DNA of 64,000 bases from an uncultured Bacillota bacterium (GTDB lineage: Bacteria > Bacillota > Clostridia > Lachnospirales > Lachnospiraceae). A program made the position numbers and the translations under genes. How positions within the stretch are numbered: position 1 is the stretch's first letter; the number at the start of each line of letters is the position of its first letter. Location of the stretch: contig CASEXH010000019.1 in the NCBI GenBank assembly GCA_949291945.1, forward strand, positions 1 to 64,000, written 5' to 3'. The notes under the pieces are model-generated. The model worked only from the letters and a program-made list of their open reading frames with translations, searched no databases and was not told where the DNA came from. Below, piece by piece: positions 1-9,538 of the stretch.

Positions 1-73
1 TTTTTAGATTTTACCAACTCGCCAGGTCAGTAATAATCTAAATTTACTTGAGGTATTTTCTTTGGTCAACTCC

Positions 74-102
74 TTGATTTAAAGTATACAGGAAGCTTTA
101 TA
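74..102 (+). promoter_or_regulatory. Possible promoter of the glycan operon
   Basis: TTGATT (74-79) and TTTATA (97-102) are separated by 17 bp, about 180 bp upstream of the first glycan export gene. The fit to a vegetative promoter is only moderate. The rest of positions 1-281 shows no convincing gene. Confidence 0.3.
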
Positions 103-281
103 TCGAATAAATCTCTTATCTATTCCCATCTGTTTTGCGGACTTTAAGGCAAAGTTCGCTTCTTTCTTTACCGCCAATTATAGCATGAACCGGATATATC
201 GTCATTCTTTTTATTTTTCCCCGTGTATTTTTCACACTTTCTGGAAAAAGTAAATAAAAAGCAAAAATGGAGCAGTAACCT

Positions 282-1037
282 ATGAAACAGACCTTATTTG
301 TTATACAGGAACTTGTAGCCCGGGAAATGAAGCGGAAATACAGCCGGTCTAAGCTGGGCATTTTATGGAGTGTTCTCAATCCCTTATTGTCTATGACGGT
401 TCTTTCCCTGGTTTTTTCTACCATGTTCCGGAAATCCATTGAAAATTATCCGGTATATTATCTTACAGGCTTTCTCATCTGGAACTTTTTTACCACAGCC
501 ACCAACACCGCCATGACTTCTCTGGCAGACAATCAGGCCCTTCTTCTCCAGATACGGCTTCCCAGAGAGATATTTCCTTTCTCCAGAGTCTGTACCGCTT
601 TTGTAAATTTTCTCTATTCCCTGGCAGCCTATGTGGTGATCCTGGCTGTATTCCGGATTCCCCTGGGGATCTCCGCCTTTTTCTTCCCTCTGGTCATGAT
701 CCTGCTGTTTTTCTTTTCTCTGGGGGCCGGGTATATCCTGGCGGTGCTCTATGTGTTTTTCGGAGATATCCGCCATCTTTATTCTGTGTTTCTCACCCTG
801 CTTATGTATCTTTCCGCTCTTTTTTATCCCCTGGAGCTGCTGCCGGAAGGAATGCAGGCTTTTATCCGGCAAAATCCCATCTATCAGTTTATTTATGCCG
901 CCAGATCCTGTGTCATGTACCGGGAGATTCCCTCTGCCGGTCTATGGATAAAAATAATCCTGTGGAGTGTTTTGTTTTATCTGGCAGGAATATATATTTT
1001 CCGAAAAGCAAAAACTAAAGTCACATTGAAACTTTAA
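282..1037 (+). CDS. ABC-2 polysaccharide export permease (Wzm/KpsM/TagG type)
   Basis: A 251-residue membrane protein with about six hydrophobic segments and the N-terminal REMKRKYSRSKLGILW motif typical of ABC-2 glycan exporters. It should form the channel that moves an undecaprenol-linked glycan across the cytoplasmic membrane together with the ATPase encoded 18 bp downstream. The length is normal for the family. A GGAG site lies 9 nt before the ATG. It is the first gene of a run of overlapping or closely spaced + strand genes reaching the KdsB-like gene at 13.5 kb. The class is secure from sequence and context; the transported polymer is unknown. Confidence 0.9.
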   Translation: MKQTLFVIQELVAREMKRKYSRSKLGILWSVLNPLLSMTVLSLVFSTMFRKSIENYPVYYLTGFLIWNFFTTATNTAMTSLADNQALLLQIRLPREIFPFSRVCTAFVNFLYSLAAYVVILAVFRIPLGISAFFFPLVMILLFFFSLGAGYILAVLYVFFGDIRHLYSVFLTLLMYLSALFYPLELLPEGMQAFIRQNPIYQFIYAARSCVMYREIPSAGLWIKIILWSVLFYLAGIYIFRKAKTKVTLKL

Positions 1038-1055
1038 AATTCCAGGAGGGAACAT

Positions 1056-1820
1056 ATGGAAAAGGGCAGATCGGTGATCTCTGTAAAAAATGTCAGTATG
1101 GAATTCCAGGTGCCTCTGGAGGGCAGCTCCAGTCTGAAAGAATATCTTATTAAGGGCTTTACAGGAAAAAATTCCAGCCGTACCTTAAAGGCGCTGAAAA
1201 ATATCTGGCTGGAAGTTTATGAAGGAGAGATTCTGGGGATCATAGGTACCAACGGCTCTGGAAAAAGCACTTTGCTGAAAATTATTTCAGGAGCCCTCGC
1301 TCCCACCAGAGGCAGAGTGGAAACATCAGAAGAAAATATCCAGCTCCTCACTTTAGGCACCGGTTTTGACCGGGAACTGACTGCCCGGGAGAATGTTTTT
1401 CTCAATGGAGCCCTGCTGGGATACAGTCGGAGTTTTCTTAAAGAAAAATATTCGGACATTGTCCATTTTGCAGAGCTGGAAGGCTTTATGGAGCAGAAGA
1501 TCAAGAACTTCTCTTCAGGTATGGTTTCCAGACTGGGATTTGCAGTGGCCGCTGCCTCGGACAATCCAGGGATCCTGATCCTGGATGAAGTGCTCAGTGT
1601 AGGAGATGTATTTTTTAAGGAAAAAAGTACAGCCAGGATCCGGGAACTGATGGAAAAGGGCCGGGCAGTGCTGATCGTTTCTCATTCCACAGACACGATC
1701 CTTAGAAACTGCACCCGGGCTTTGTGGATCGAAAAAGGCGTTCAGAAGCTTACAGGCAGTCCAAAAGAAGTCTGCCAGGCCTATCTGGACTACGGAAGGA
1801 AACGGGGTATGGATGAATGA
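1056..1820 (+). CDS. ABC transporter ATPase for glycan export (Wzt/TagH type)
   Basis: A 254-residue ATPase with Walker A GTNGSGKST, an SSGM signature and Walker B ILILDEVLSVGD, the arrangement of Wzt/KpsT/TagH subfamily proteins. It should energise the permease just upstream. It stops shortly after the nucleotide-binding domain, so it lacks the C-terminal carbohydrate-binding domain that some Wzt proteins use to recognise a chain-terminal sugar. The start has a strong AGGAGGG site. Its stop overlaps the next start by 4 nt (ATGA), indicating translational coupling. Confidence 0.93.
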   Translation: MEKGRSVISVKNVSMEFQVPLEGSSSLKEYLIKGFTGKNSSRTLKALKNIWLEVYEGEILGIIGTNGSGKSTLLKIISGALAPTRGRVETSEENIQLLTLGTGFDRELTARENVFLNGALLGYSRSFLKEKYSDIVHFAELEGFMEQKIKNFSSGMVSRLGFAVAAASDNPGILILDEVLSVGDVFFKEKSTARIRELMEKGRAVLIVSHSTDTILRNCTRALWIEKGVQKLTGSPKEVCQAYLDYGRKRGMDE

Positions 1821-3928
1821 AAACCAGGATTTACAGACTTCTGGTAAACCGGGTGCCGGCAATCCGGAGAAAATACCAGGAAGCCAGAAAAAAAGCAGAT
1901 TCCAAAGGAGACCGGGTTCTCCTTCTTGTAAAACTTCTTCTCTGGAATCTGGAATATTATTTCCTGGGCGGGCAAAACCGGAGAGGCGAATGTTCCTTCC
2001 CTGAAAAGAAAAAGCTTCTGTTTCAGGAATCCGGAAGCTTCACCGGCATGTCCGGGGAAAAGCTTTTAAGAGAATTGTCCGGCTATGATGTAATCTCCTT
2101 TGACGTCTTTGATACCCTGCTGCTTCGGCCTTTTTCCGCACCCACAGATCTGTTCTATATGATGGGTATAGAATTTCATTACCCGGATTTTCCTGTTCTC
2201 AGGATACTGGCAGAAGATCAGGCCCGACAGAAAAAACAAAAAACAGAGGGGACCGGAGAAGTCAGTTTAAAAGAAATCTGGGAATGTCTGAACCCCCTTA
2301 CAGGAATCCCGGCGACGGCAGGAATGGCTATGGAAATGTCCCTGGAAGAGAAATACTGTCTGGGAAATCCCTACTTTCTGCCTCTGGTAAAAGCTCTGAA
2401 AAAGGAAGAAAAAATACTTCTGGCAGTCAGCGACATGTATCTGGACAGAGAATTTATCCAAAGGTTACTGGAAAAATTTTATGGGCCGGTCTTTGACAGA
2501 ATCCTGGTTTCCAAAGAAGAAGGCTGTTCTAAAGGTGAAGGCAATCTTTACGAAAAGGTCCGGAATATTGCCGGTGAGCTGAGGACAGCGAGGGGAGCAC
2601 CTTTCAAAGGAGCCTGTTCTATAGCTCATGTAGGGGATAATCCTCATTCAGATATCCTTATGGCCCGGAAAAACAAAATAGAGCCTTTCTTATATCCAAA
2701 TCCTCAGGAAGCCGGAAATCCCCGGCGGTCTTTTGAAATGTCCGGGATCACCGGGGGGATTTACCGGGGACTGGTAAATCTCCGCTTTCATACAGGAGTC
2801 CGGAAGTATTCTGTTTTCTATGAGCTGGGATATATCTACGGAGGTCTGGCAGCCCTTGGTTTCTGTCAGTTTATACATCGGAGAGCCCGTGAACTGGGAA
2901 TTCGTCAGGTATGCTTTCTGGCCCGGGACGGGGACATCCTGAAACAGGTCTATGATCGGCTCTATCCCGGCTCTCTGACCTGCTACCTGCTCTGGTCCAG
3001 AAATGTCTCAGCCAGACTGTCGGCAGAACGTTTTCCCTTTGACTTCTTTCAGCGCTTTCTCTTTCAGAAGATCAACCAGGGATATACCATGGAAAAGATT
3101 TTCGCAAGTATGAGACTTACAGCTCTGACGGAAAAGGCCTGCCAGGTCCTGGACTGTAAGAGGGACAGTGTGCTGACAGAAAAAAGAGCTATAGGCTGCC
3201 GGGACTTTCTCCTGGGGCAGTGGGAGAGTGTGACAGAGGCTTATAAAGAGGAGCAGGAACTGGCAGGCGGATATCTGAGAAAACTGCTGTCTCTTCCTCC
3301 GGATAAATCCCGGGAAATCCGGCCGGGAGAGCCCGGATCGGAGAATGCAAAGAGCCAAGAGGGCCTGGAAAAGATCGCCCTGGTGGACATTGGCTGGGCA
3401 GGCAGCGGACCTTTGGGAGTGGAATATCTTCTTCACAAAACTTCAGGTCCTTCCTGGCAGGTCCATACTTTTCTGGCTGGCAGCAGCGGCGCTCCCAGTC
3501 CGGACCGGAACAGCTCTCAGAACTTTTTCTTTGAAAACCGCATGGAAAGCTATTTTTTCTCCCAGTCCCACAACCGGGATCTGTGGAAGTTCCATGACCT
3601 GCATAAGAAGCATAATCTATACATGGAGCTTTTATTTACCTCTCCCTCTCCCGGCTTCCTCGGATTTAAAAAGACAGCAGATGGGGAAATAAACTTTCTT
3701 TTTGCACCCAGGGAAAAGCATGAAGGAGAAATCTGTCAGATCCAGAAGGGGATCCTGGACTTTATTTCAGACTATCAGAGATACTTCGGGGAGTTTACAG
3801 CAAAAGGCCGGGGAGAGATTTCCGGGAGAGATGCCTATGCTCCTTTACTTCTCCTTCTGGGAGATACAGACTTTCAGAGAAAGCTGGAAAAGGCATTCTT
3901 CTGGGATATCCGGAAAAACGTTGAATAA
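1817..3928 (+). CDS. COG5610-type HAD hydrolase-like protein
   Basis: A 703-residue protein. A HAD domain starts near residue 90 with DVFDT (96-100), and HVGDN further on supplies the C-terminal acidic motif, so phosphotransfer chemistry is plausible. After about residue 300 comes a long second domain (LARDGD, WSRN, VDIGWAG motifs) shared with the 896-residue paralogue at 6848. Such two-domain HAD proteins are common in surface-glycan loci; their exact reaction is not established as far as I know. It is coupled to the ABC ATPase gene by an ATGA overlap. A role in glycan phosphate handling is inference from context. Confidence 0.75.
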   Translation: MKTRIYRLLVNRVPAIRRKYQEARKKADSKGDRVLLLVKLLLWNLEYYFLGGQNRRGECSFPEKKKLLFQESGSFTGMSGEKLLRELSGYDVISFDVFDTLLLRPFSAPTDLFYMMGIEFHYPDFPVLRILAEDQARQKKQKTEGTGEVSLKEIWECLNPLTGIPATAGMAMEMSLEEKYCLGNPYFLPLVKALKKEEKILLAVSDMYLDREFIQRLLEKFYGPVFDRILVSKEEGCSKGEGNLYEKVRNIAGELRTARGAPFKGACSIAHVGDNPHSDILMARKNKIEPFLYPNPQEAGNPRRSFEMSGITGGIYRGLVNLRFHTGVRKYSVFYELGYIYGGLAALGFCQFIHRRARELGIRQVCFLARDGDILKQVYDRLYPGSLTCYLLWSRNVSARLSAERFPFDFFQRFLFQKINQGYTMEKIFASMRLTALTEKACQVLDCKRDSVLTEKRAIGCRDFLLGQWESVTEAYKEEQELAGGYLRKLLSLPPDKSREIRPGEPGSENAKSQEGLEKIALVDIGWAGSGPLGVEYLLHKTSGPSWQVHTFLAGSSGAPSPDRNSSQNFFFENRMESYFFSQSHNRDLWKFHDLHKKHNLYMELLFTSPSPGFLGFKKTADGEINFLFAPREKHEGEICQIQKGILDFISDYQRYFGEFTAKGRGEISGRDAYAPLLLLLGDTDFQRKLEKAFFWDIRKNVE

Positions 3929-3952
3929 TCATCAAAAGGCAGGTATGAAGAA

Positions 3953-5275
3953 ATGAGAAAGGGACACAATATTTTAAAAGCCCTCAGTCTTATCTCCAGA
4001 CTTTTTCTGGTCTTTCTCTATTTCAGCGCCGCTGCTCAGGTTATGTCCGGAATCTGGGGAGAAAGGTATCCGGCTATTACCGTTTTGTATATAGGGGTGC
4101 TGGAAATCTTCCAGGTTCTTATGGAAGCTGGAAATGTAAGCCAGAGAAGGATCCTGGATCTGGTATACGGACAGTTTTTTGCCGCAGCCTGTGCCAATCT
4201 TCTTTTCGGGACCCTGCTGTGGACCATCTCCGTTCAGAGTGGGAGAACTCTTTTCTGGGAGTTTTTTCTCCTTACCCTTCTGGAATCCTTTACCGGGATC
4301 CTCTGGGCGGCCTTTTCCTTTACTCTTTACTTAAGAAAGCAGACCTGGAAACAGGCTCTCTACGTCTACGGGCAGCAGGAAGACTGGCAGCTGCGGGTAA
4401 AAGAAACCAACAGCAGAAACGGATATTTCCGGATCGCAAAAGCCGTTTCCTGGGAAAAGGGACTGCCCTATATCGAAAAGATCCTGCCGGAGTATCAGGC
4501 TCTGTTTCTGGGACAGATCCCGGATCAGGAGCGGAACCGGCTTTTAAAGCTGGGGATCCGAAAGGAGAGGGAATGCTATATCCTGCCAAAGATCGCAGAC
4601 ATATATCTGCAGAATTCCAGGGTGATCCGTCTTCACGACAAGGTTCTTTTCCGAAGCGGAAGAGGGTATCTCACCAAAGAGCAGGAGCGGATCAAGCGGG
4701 TGGAGGATATCCTTCTGTCTCTTCTTCTTCTGATCCCCGCCCTGCCCCTTATGGGGATTATCAGTCTGTGTATCAAACTGGAAGACGGCGGCCCGGTGTT
4801 TTACCGGCAGGAAAGAGTGACCAGATACGGAAAATCCTTTTCCATGCTGAAATTCCGCAGTATGGTGACGGATGCCGAAAAAGACGGCCCACAGCTGGCC
4901 TCCAGAAACGACAGCAGGATTACCAGAACGGGAAAGATCCTTCGGAATCTTCATCTGGACGAGCTTCCTCAGCTTTTCAATGTGCTTTCCGGAGAAATGT
5001 CCATGGTAGGCCCCCGGCCGGAAAGACAGGAATTTATTGAGACCTATTCTAAGATCATTCCGGAATTTCGGGAGCGGCTCCGGGTAAAAGGCGGTCTTAC
5101 AGGATATGCCCAGATTTATGGAAAATACAGTACCGGGCCTGAGGACAAAATAAAGTATGACCTTATTTATATCTACAATTATTCCCTGGGAATGGATATC
5201 CGGCTGCTGTTTCTTACCATCCGTATCTTTTTTCAGAAAGAAAATGCCCAGGGTGTGGAGGAAACAAATTCATAA
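3953..5275 (+). CDS. Polyprenyl-phosphate sugar-1-phosphate transferase
   Basis: A 440-residue initiating glycosyl-phosphotransferase of the WbaP/WcaJ class. The N-terminal part has hydrophobic segments. The C-terminal half (from about residue 245) is the bacterial sugar transferase domain: KRVEDILLS membrane entry, LKFRSM, LDELPQL and MVGPRPER, with the Asp-Glu pair expected for catalysis. It should load the first sugar phosphate onto undecaprenyl phosphate at the cytoplasmic face, starting the polymer exported by the upstream ABC transporter. The sugar donor cannot be read from sequence. Confidence 0.9.
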   Translation: MRKGHNILKALSLISRLFLVFLYFSAAAQVMSGIWGERYPAITVLYIGVLEIFQVLMEAGNVSQRRILDLVYGQFFAAACANLLFGTLLWTISVQSGRTLFWEFFLLTLLESFTGILWAAFSFTLYLRKQTWKQALYVYGQQEDWQLRVKETNSRNGYFRIAKAVSWEKGLPYIEKILPEYQALFLGQIPDQERNRLLKLGIRKERECYILPKIADIYLQNSRVIRLHDKVLFRSGRGYLTKEQERIKRVEDILLSLLLLIPALPLMGIISLCIKLEDGGPVFYRQERVTRYGKSFSMLKFRSMVTDAEKDGPQLASRNDSRITRTGKILRNLHLDELPQLFNVLSGEMSMVGPRPERQEFIETYSKIIPEFRERLRVKGGLTGYAQIYGKYSTGPEDKIKYDLIYIYNYSLGMDIRLLFLTIRIFFQKENAQGVEETNS

Positions 5276-5290
5276 AGGAGATCATGTGCT

Positions 5291-6328
5291 ATGGAAAACA
5301 TCAGATTACTGGACTGTACCCTCCGGGACGGAGGATATATCAACCAATGGGATTTTGGAGAAAAGACGATAAAGAGTATCATAGCCCGGCTTATGGAAGC
5401 AGGAACAGATATCATTGAAGTAGGATTTCTGAGAAACTGCACCTGGGAAAAAGACAAGACCTTATTTCCCAGTATGAAAGAGCTGAAAAAGCTCCTGCCT
5501 AAAAATCCAGGTAATACTCAGTTTGGAGCCATGATCCTCCATAACCAGTATGATGTGGAAAAGCTGGAGCCCTGTGACGGGACTGTCAATATTATCCGGG
5601 TGACCTTTCATGATTATGACTTCAGAGAAGGACTTGCTTTCTGCGCAAAAATAAAAGCAAAAGGCTATCAGCTCTTTGTAAATCCCATCAATATTATGGG
5701 GTATTCTGACCAGCAGCTTCTACAGCTTCTGGAAAAGGTAAACCATCTTCATCCCTACGGTTTTTCTATTGTAGATACTTTCGGTTCCATGACAGGCAGG
5801 GAACTGACCAGGATCTATTCTCTCTGTGAAAACAATCTGGCAAAAGATATTGTTCTGGGCCTTCACTTACATGAAAATATGGCTCAGTCCTATTCTCTGG
5901 CCCAGTCTTTCCTGAAGATCCGGGAGCAGGGAAGATGCTGTGTTCTGGACGCTTCTTTAAACGGCATGGGCCGGGTGCCGGGAAATCTGTGCATAGAACT
6001 GATCATGGATTATCTGAACCGGCATTTTGGGAAGTCCTATGACCTGGATCCGGTGCTGGACGCCATTGAAGAATCCATTTCTCCCATAAAGCAGCAGGAA
6101 CCCTGGGGATATATGGCAGAGTACTTCCTCTCCGCCAAATTCAACCTTCATCGGAATTATGCAGAATATCTACTTACAAAAGGTTCCCTTTCCTCCCGGG
6201 ACATGCACCAGATTTTGCAGATGATCCCAAAGGAGAAGAAAAGCGCCTTTGACCGGGATTTTATCGAGGGCCTGTATCAGCAATATGAAAAATCCGGAGG
6301 AAAAGTAAATGTCAGCAGAGTTTATTGA
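5291..6328 (+). CDS. DRE-TIM (HMG-CoA-lyase-like) aldolase in the glycan operon
   Basis: A 345-residue TIM-barrel protein opening with LLDCTLRDGGY (residues 6-16), the DRE-TIM metallolyase signature, and carrying the metal-binding HxH at residues 192 and 194 (GLHLHEN). Relatives include 4-hydroxy-2-oxovalerate aldolase and HMG-CoA lyase, which make or break C-C bonds next to a pyruvate-like enolate. Its 3' end overlaps the KdsC-like phosphatase gene by 20 nt, and a CMP-Kdo-synthetase-like gene closes the operon. I infer that it forms or processes a 3-deoxy-2-ulosonic acid, replacing the usual PEP-dependent KdsA, which is absent here. The family is secure; the substrate is not. Confidence 0.8.
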   Translation: MENIRLLDCTLRDGGYINQWDFGEKTIKSIIARLMEAGTDIIEVGFLRNCTWEKDKTLFPSMKELKKLLPKNPGNTQFGAMILHNQYDVEKLEPCDGTVNIIRVTFHDYDFREGLAFCAKIKAKGYQLFVNPINIMGYSDQQLLQLLEKVNHLHPYGFSIVDTFGSMTGRELTRIYSLCENNLAKDIVLGLHLHENMAQSYSLAQSFLKIREQGRCCVLDASLNGMGRVPGNLCIELIMDYLNRHFGKSYDLDPVLDAIEESISPIKQQEPWGYMAEYFLSAKFNLHRNYAEYLLTKGSLSSRDMHQILQMIPKEKKSAFDRDFIEGLYQQYEKSGGKVNVSRVY

Positions 6329-6851
6329 ATGGAAAAAAATCCGATATCTGATCCTGGATGTAGACGGGACTATGACTGACGGAGGAGTCTATTTGGACAG
6401 CCAGGGAAATGAATTGAAAAAATTTTCTATAAAGGACGGTGCAGGGATCCTTCTGGCCAGACAGGGAGGAATCCAGGTAATGATCTTAACCGGAAGAGAA
6501 AGCCTCTGTGTGACCCAGAGAGCCCGGGAGCTGCAGATCCCCTATGTATTTCAGAACGTAAAAAAGAAAAAAGAGTTTCTCCGGGAATTTTTCCGGGAAC
6601 GGCAGGTAAGCAGGGAAGAAGCTGCCTATATAGGTGATGACTTAAATGATCTGGGAGCTATGAGTCTTGTCGGGATTACCGCCTGTCCCCGGGACGCTGC
6701 AAAAGAAGTGAAAAAGTTCTGCACTCTGGTTTTAGAAAGCCGGGGCGGAGAAGGGGCAGTGAGAGAATTTACAGAACTGCTCCTGGAAAAGCAGGGAATC
6801 CTGGGCCAATGCAAAGAAGCCCTCTGGGGTCAGGAGGCGGGAATAGAATGA
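6309..6851 (+). CDS. KdsC-like HAD phosphatase (3-deoxy-ulosonate 8-phosphate type)
   Basis: A 180-residue small HAD phosphatase without a large cap. It has LDVDGTMTDGG (nucleophile loop), KDGAGI, LTGRES and YIGDDLND, closely following the KdsC order, plus the C-terminal GGEGAVRE segment that is typical of KdsC. KdsC hydrolyses Kdo-8-phosphate to Kdo. Here it sits between a DRE-TIM aldolase and, further down, a KdsB-like cytidylyltransferase, which supports a phosphorylated ulosonic acid as substrate. The ATG follows a GGAGG site. The stop overlaps the next gene by ATGA. Confidence 0.85.
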   Translation: MSAEFIEWKKIRYLILDVDGTMTDGGVYLDSQGNELKKFSIKDGAGILLARQGGIQVMILTGRESLCVTQRARELQIPYVFQNVKKKKEFLREFFRERQVSREEAAYIGDDLNDLGAMSLVGITACPRDAAKEVKKFCTLVLESRGGEGAVREFTELLLEKQGILGQCKEALWGQEAGIE

Positions 6852-9538
6852 AAGACTGGTTTTATGAAAAATTTGTAAGGAAAAATCCCAGGGTACAAAA
6901 AGCTTATGAAACCTATGTCCAGGCCCATCTTGAAGAACATCAGAAAAGCCGCCTCAAACACTGGCTGGTACTTTTTGCCCTGTCCTGGAAATATAGGAGA
7001 AGCCAGATAAACCGCCTCCATACTCTTACTCTGGCAAAACTGAAGGACCGTACTGCAAAAATCCGCATGGAATGGATCCCGGGGGCCTGGTGCTATAACA
7101 TTTATGTATCCCAGGATGGTATAACCTACCGCTTTCTGGAAAAGACCAGGCACCACATATATACAGCTGAGAACCTGCAGCAGGATCAGATGTATTTTTT
7201 TAAATTTAAGGTGTCCATGGACGGCAGCAGGTATAGCGATTTTTCAGAAGTTCTTACTGTATCCACAGTGGATAATGAACAGCTTTTCTTCATGAAGAAA
7301 CTGGCACAAAAGGAAGAAAACTTCTCGCCTTCCTCTCCTGGAAAATCCCAGGAGAAACAAAGGGATTCCGAAGCTTCAAAAGGCATCCGGGATTTCCGGG
7401 GCAGTTTTCCCATGGAGGGGCAGGCCCAGATTGTCTGGACCCCGGTACCTGGAGGGATCCACTATAATCTTTACCGTTCCGAAGAAGGAGGAGACCGCCG
7501 CTTTCTGGTCCAGACCCGGGAAAGCTCCTATCTGGACAGAAATGTCAAAAGCGGGACTTCCTACACTTATTTTCTGAAATACACGGAAAATGGGAAAAAA
7601 TACAGGGAATTTCCTCAGAACTTACAGCTGAAGGTCCCCGGAGAAAAATTCACAAAGAAAAACAGCGGACGTCTCTTTGAAAAAGGCCCGGAATCTCAGG
7701 TTTCCAACCGGGTTTCTGTTATGAATTTCGCCAAAGGCCTTATGGCCTATGATGTGATTTCCTTTGATGTTTTCGATACCCTGCTGTTTCGGCCTTTTTC
7801 CTCCCCTTCAGATCTTTTTATGCTGGCAGGAGAAAGACTGGATATTATGGACTTTACCCAGATCCGGCTCAAGGCGGAAGAGGAAGCCAGGCAGAAAAAC
7901 CGGCTTCTCCGTGGAAACCGGGAAGTAACTCTTCTGGAAATTTATCAGCTGGTGGCACAGGAGACAGGAATCGATCCTCAGAAAGGAGCTGATCTGGAAT
8001 TTTCTCTGGAATGTGAGCTCTGCTGGGGTAATCCTTATATGCTGGAAGTCTTTCATATCCTGGCAGCCCAGGGGAAAACCCTGGTGGCCCTTTCCGACAT
8101 GTATCTTCCTAAGGAACTCCTGACCCGGCTCCTGTCTTTAAAAGGCTATGAAGATTTTGACCAGGTTATGGTCTCCTGTGACTACAACTGTTCCAAAAGA
8201 GACGGAGGTCTGTATGATCTTCTGAAAGAACGGTACTCCGGCAGGATCGTCCATATCGGAGATAACCGGATCTCTGATATAGAAAAGGCAAAAGAGAAAG
8301 GACTGGATACCAGATTCTACCAGAATGTTAATGAAGCAGGGAATGTTTTCCGGGCAAAGGATATGTCCCGCCTGGCAGGTTCTGCCTACCGGGGAATCGT
8401 CAATGCAAAGCTTCACAGCGGTTATCAGCGGTACAGCCCCTATTACGAGGTAGGCTTTGTCTATACAGGAATCTATGTTATGGGATTCTGCCAGTGGATC
8501 TACCGATATGTACAGGAGCACAAGATAGAAAAAGTCCTGTTCCTTGCACGGGAAGGGGATCTTTACCAGAAAGTCTTTCACGCCATGTACCCGGATATCC
8601 CCACAGAATATGTTCTCTGGTCCAGGATCGGAGTAGTAAAGACTATTGTAGAGAAAAACCGGCACCCTTACCTGCTCCAGATCGTTCATCATAAGGCCAA
8701 CGCCTTGTATAAGTCCAAAATAGGAACCCTCCTTTACCGCACCGGTATCGGAGACCTGAAAAAATATCTGCCGGATTACCGGATAAAAGGAGAAGAGTTT
8801 CTCACACCGGAAAATGAAAAAATCCTCCGTCAGCTTCTTATTGAACACTGGGAAGAGGTCTGCGGCTGCTACCGCCGGGATCAGGAACTGCTCCGCCAGT
8901 ATCTCACCAGGAAGACAGGAGGCGCAAAATCTGCGGCTGTAGTAGACGTAGGCTGGTCCGGCAACAATGTTCTTCAGGTGAAATATCTCCTGGAACAGGT
9001 ATATGCCCTGGACTGCCAGGTCCACTGTCTTCTGGCCGCAGCCAGAAATGTAAACGATACCTATATGGCAGCCATGACTCAGAAAGAAGAGATAAAGACC
9101 TATATTTTTTCTAATATGCAAAATAAAGGCCTTCATGACGCCCATCAGGAGGAGAATCACCGGCTGAATTCCTTTTTCTTTGAGATCCTGACCCAGTCCT
9201 GCACCCCTACTTTCCTGGGCTTTGATAAAGAGGGCAGGTTTCTCTATGACATACCTGAGGTGGAAAACTATGAGAAAAACCGGGAGATCCATCAGGGAAC
9301 GCTGGACTTTGTGAAGGAATATCAGACCCGTTTCCGGAATTTCCCTTATATGCTGGATATCTCCGGCCATGACGCCTATATGCCCTTCCAGTATTTTTCC
9401 AGAAATCTGTTGTGGCTGAAAAAATATTTCGGCGGCTATATTTTCGGCCGGGATCTCTTTGCTACTCAGGAAAAAGCTGTCATGGAGTCTGTAGAAGAAG
9501 TTATGGAAAAAGCAGGAATATGGGAGGGAAGATCATGA
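6848..9538 (+). CDS. FN3-HAD multidomain protein, paralogue of the 703-residue HAD protein
   Basis: I start this 896-residue protein at the ATG that overlaps the preceding stop (ATGA), which has an AGGAGG site. Two fibronectin-III-like repeats (about residues 68-142 and 190-265) contain the WIPGAWCYNIYVSQDG and WTPVPGGIHYNLYRSEEG type strands. A HAD domain follows, with DVFDT at about 307-311 and HIGDN later, and then the same long C-terminal domain as the paralogue at 1817 (LAREGD, LWSR, VDVGWSG). The FN3 repeats suggest protein or glycan binding. The catalytic role is unknown. Confidence 0.72.
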   Translation: MKDWFYEKFVRKNPRVQKAYETYVQAHLEEHQKSRLKHWLVLFALSWKYRRSQINRLHTLTLAKLKDRTAKIRMEWIPGAWCYNIYVSQDGITYRFLEKTRHHIYTAENLQQDQMYFFKFKVSMDGSRYSDFSEVLTVSTVDNEQLFFMKKLAQKEENFSPSSPGKSQEKQRDSEASKGIRDFRGSFPMEGQAQIVWTPVPGGIHYNLYRSEEGGDRRFLVQTRESSYLDRNVKSGTSYTYFLKYTENGKKYREFPQNLQLKVPGEKFTKKNSGRLFEKGPESQVSNRVSVMNFAKGLMAYDVISFDVFDTLLFRPFSSPSDLFMLAGERLDIMDFTQIRLKAEEEARQKNRLLRGNREVTLLEIYQLVAQETGIDPQKGADLEFSLECELCWGNPYMLEVFHILAAQGKTLVALSDMYLPKELLTRLLSLKGYEDFDQVMVSCDYNCSKRDGGLYDLLKERYSGRIVHIGDNRISDIEKAKEKGLDTRFYQNVNEAGNVFRAKDMSRLAGSAYRGIVNAKLHSGYQRYSPYYEVGFVYTGIYVMGFCQWIYRYVQEHKIEKVLFLAREGDLYQKVFHAMYPDIPTEYVLWSRIGVVKTIVEKNRHPYLLQIVHHKANALYKSKIGTLLYRTGIGDLKKYLPDYRIKGEEFLTPENEKILRQLLIEHWEEVCGCYRRDQELLRQYLTRKTGGAKSAAVVDVGWSGNNVLQVKYLLEQVYALDCQVHCLLAAARNVNDTYMAAMTQKEEIKTYIFSNMQNKGLHDAHQEENHRLNSFFFEILTQSCTPTFLGFDKEGRFLYDIPEVENYEKNREIHQGTLDFVKEYQTRFRNFPYMLDISGHDAYMPFQYFSRNLLWLKKYFGGYIFGRDLFATQEKAVMESVEEVMEKAGIWEGRS

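Noticed and set aside
4219-5040. Long + strand ORF inside the sugar transferase gene
   Set aside because: It overlaps a clear family member in another frame and has Pro/Arg/Ser-rich translation typical of a shadow frame.
8138-9370. 410-codon - strand ORF opposite the FN3-HAD gene
   Set aside because: Antisense shadow of a conserved protein; no ribosome site or recognisable domain.
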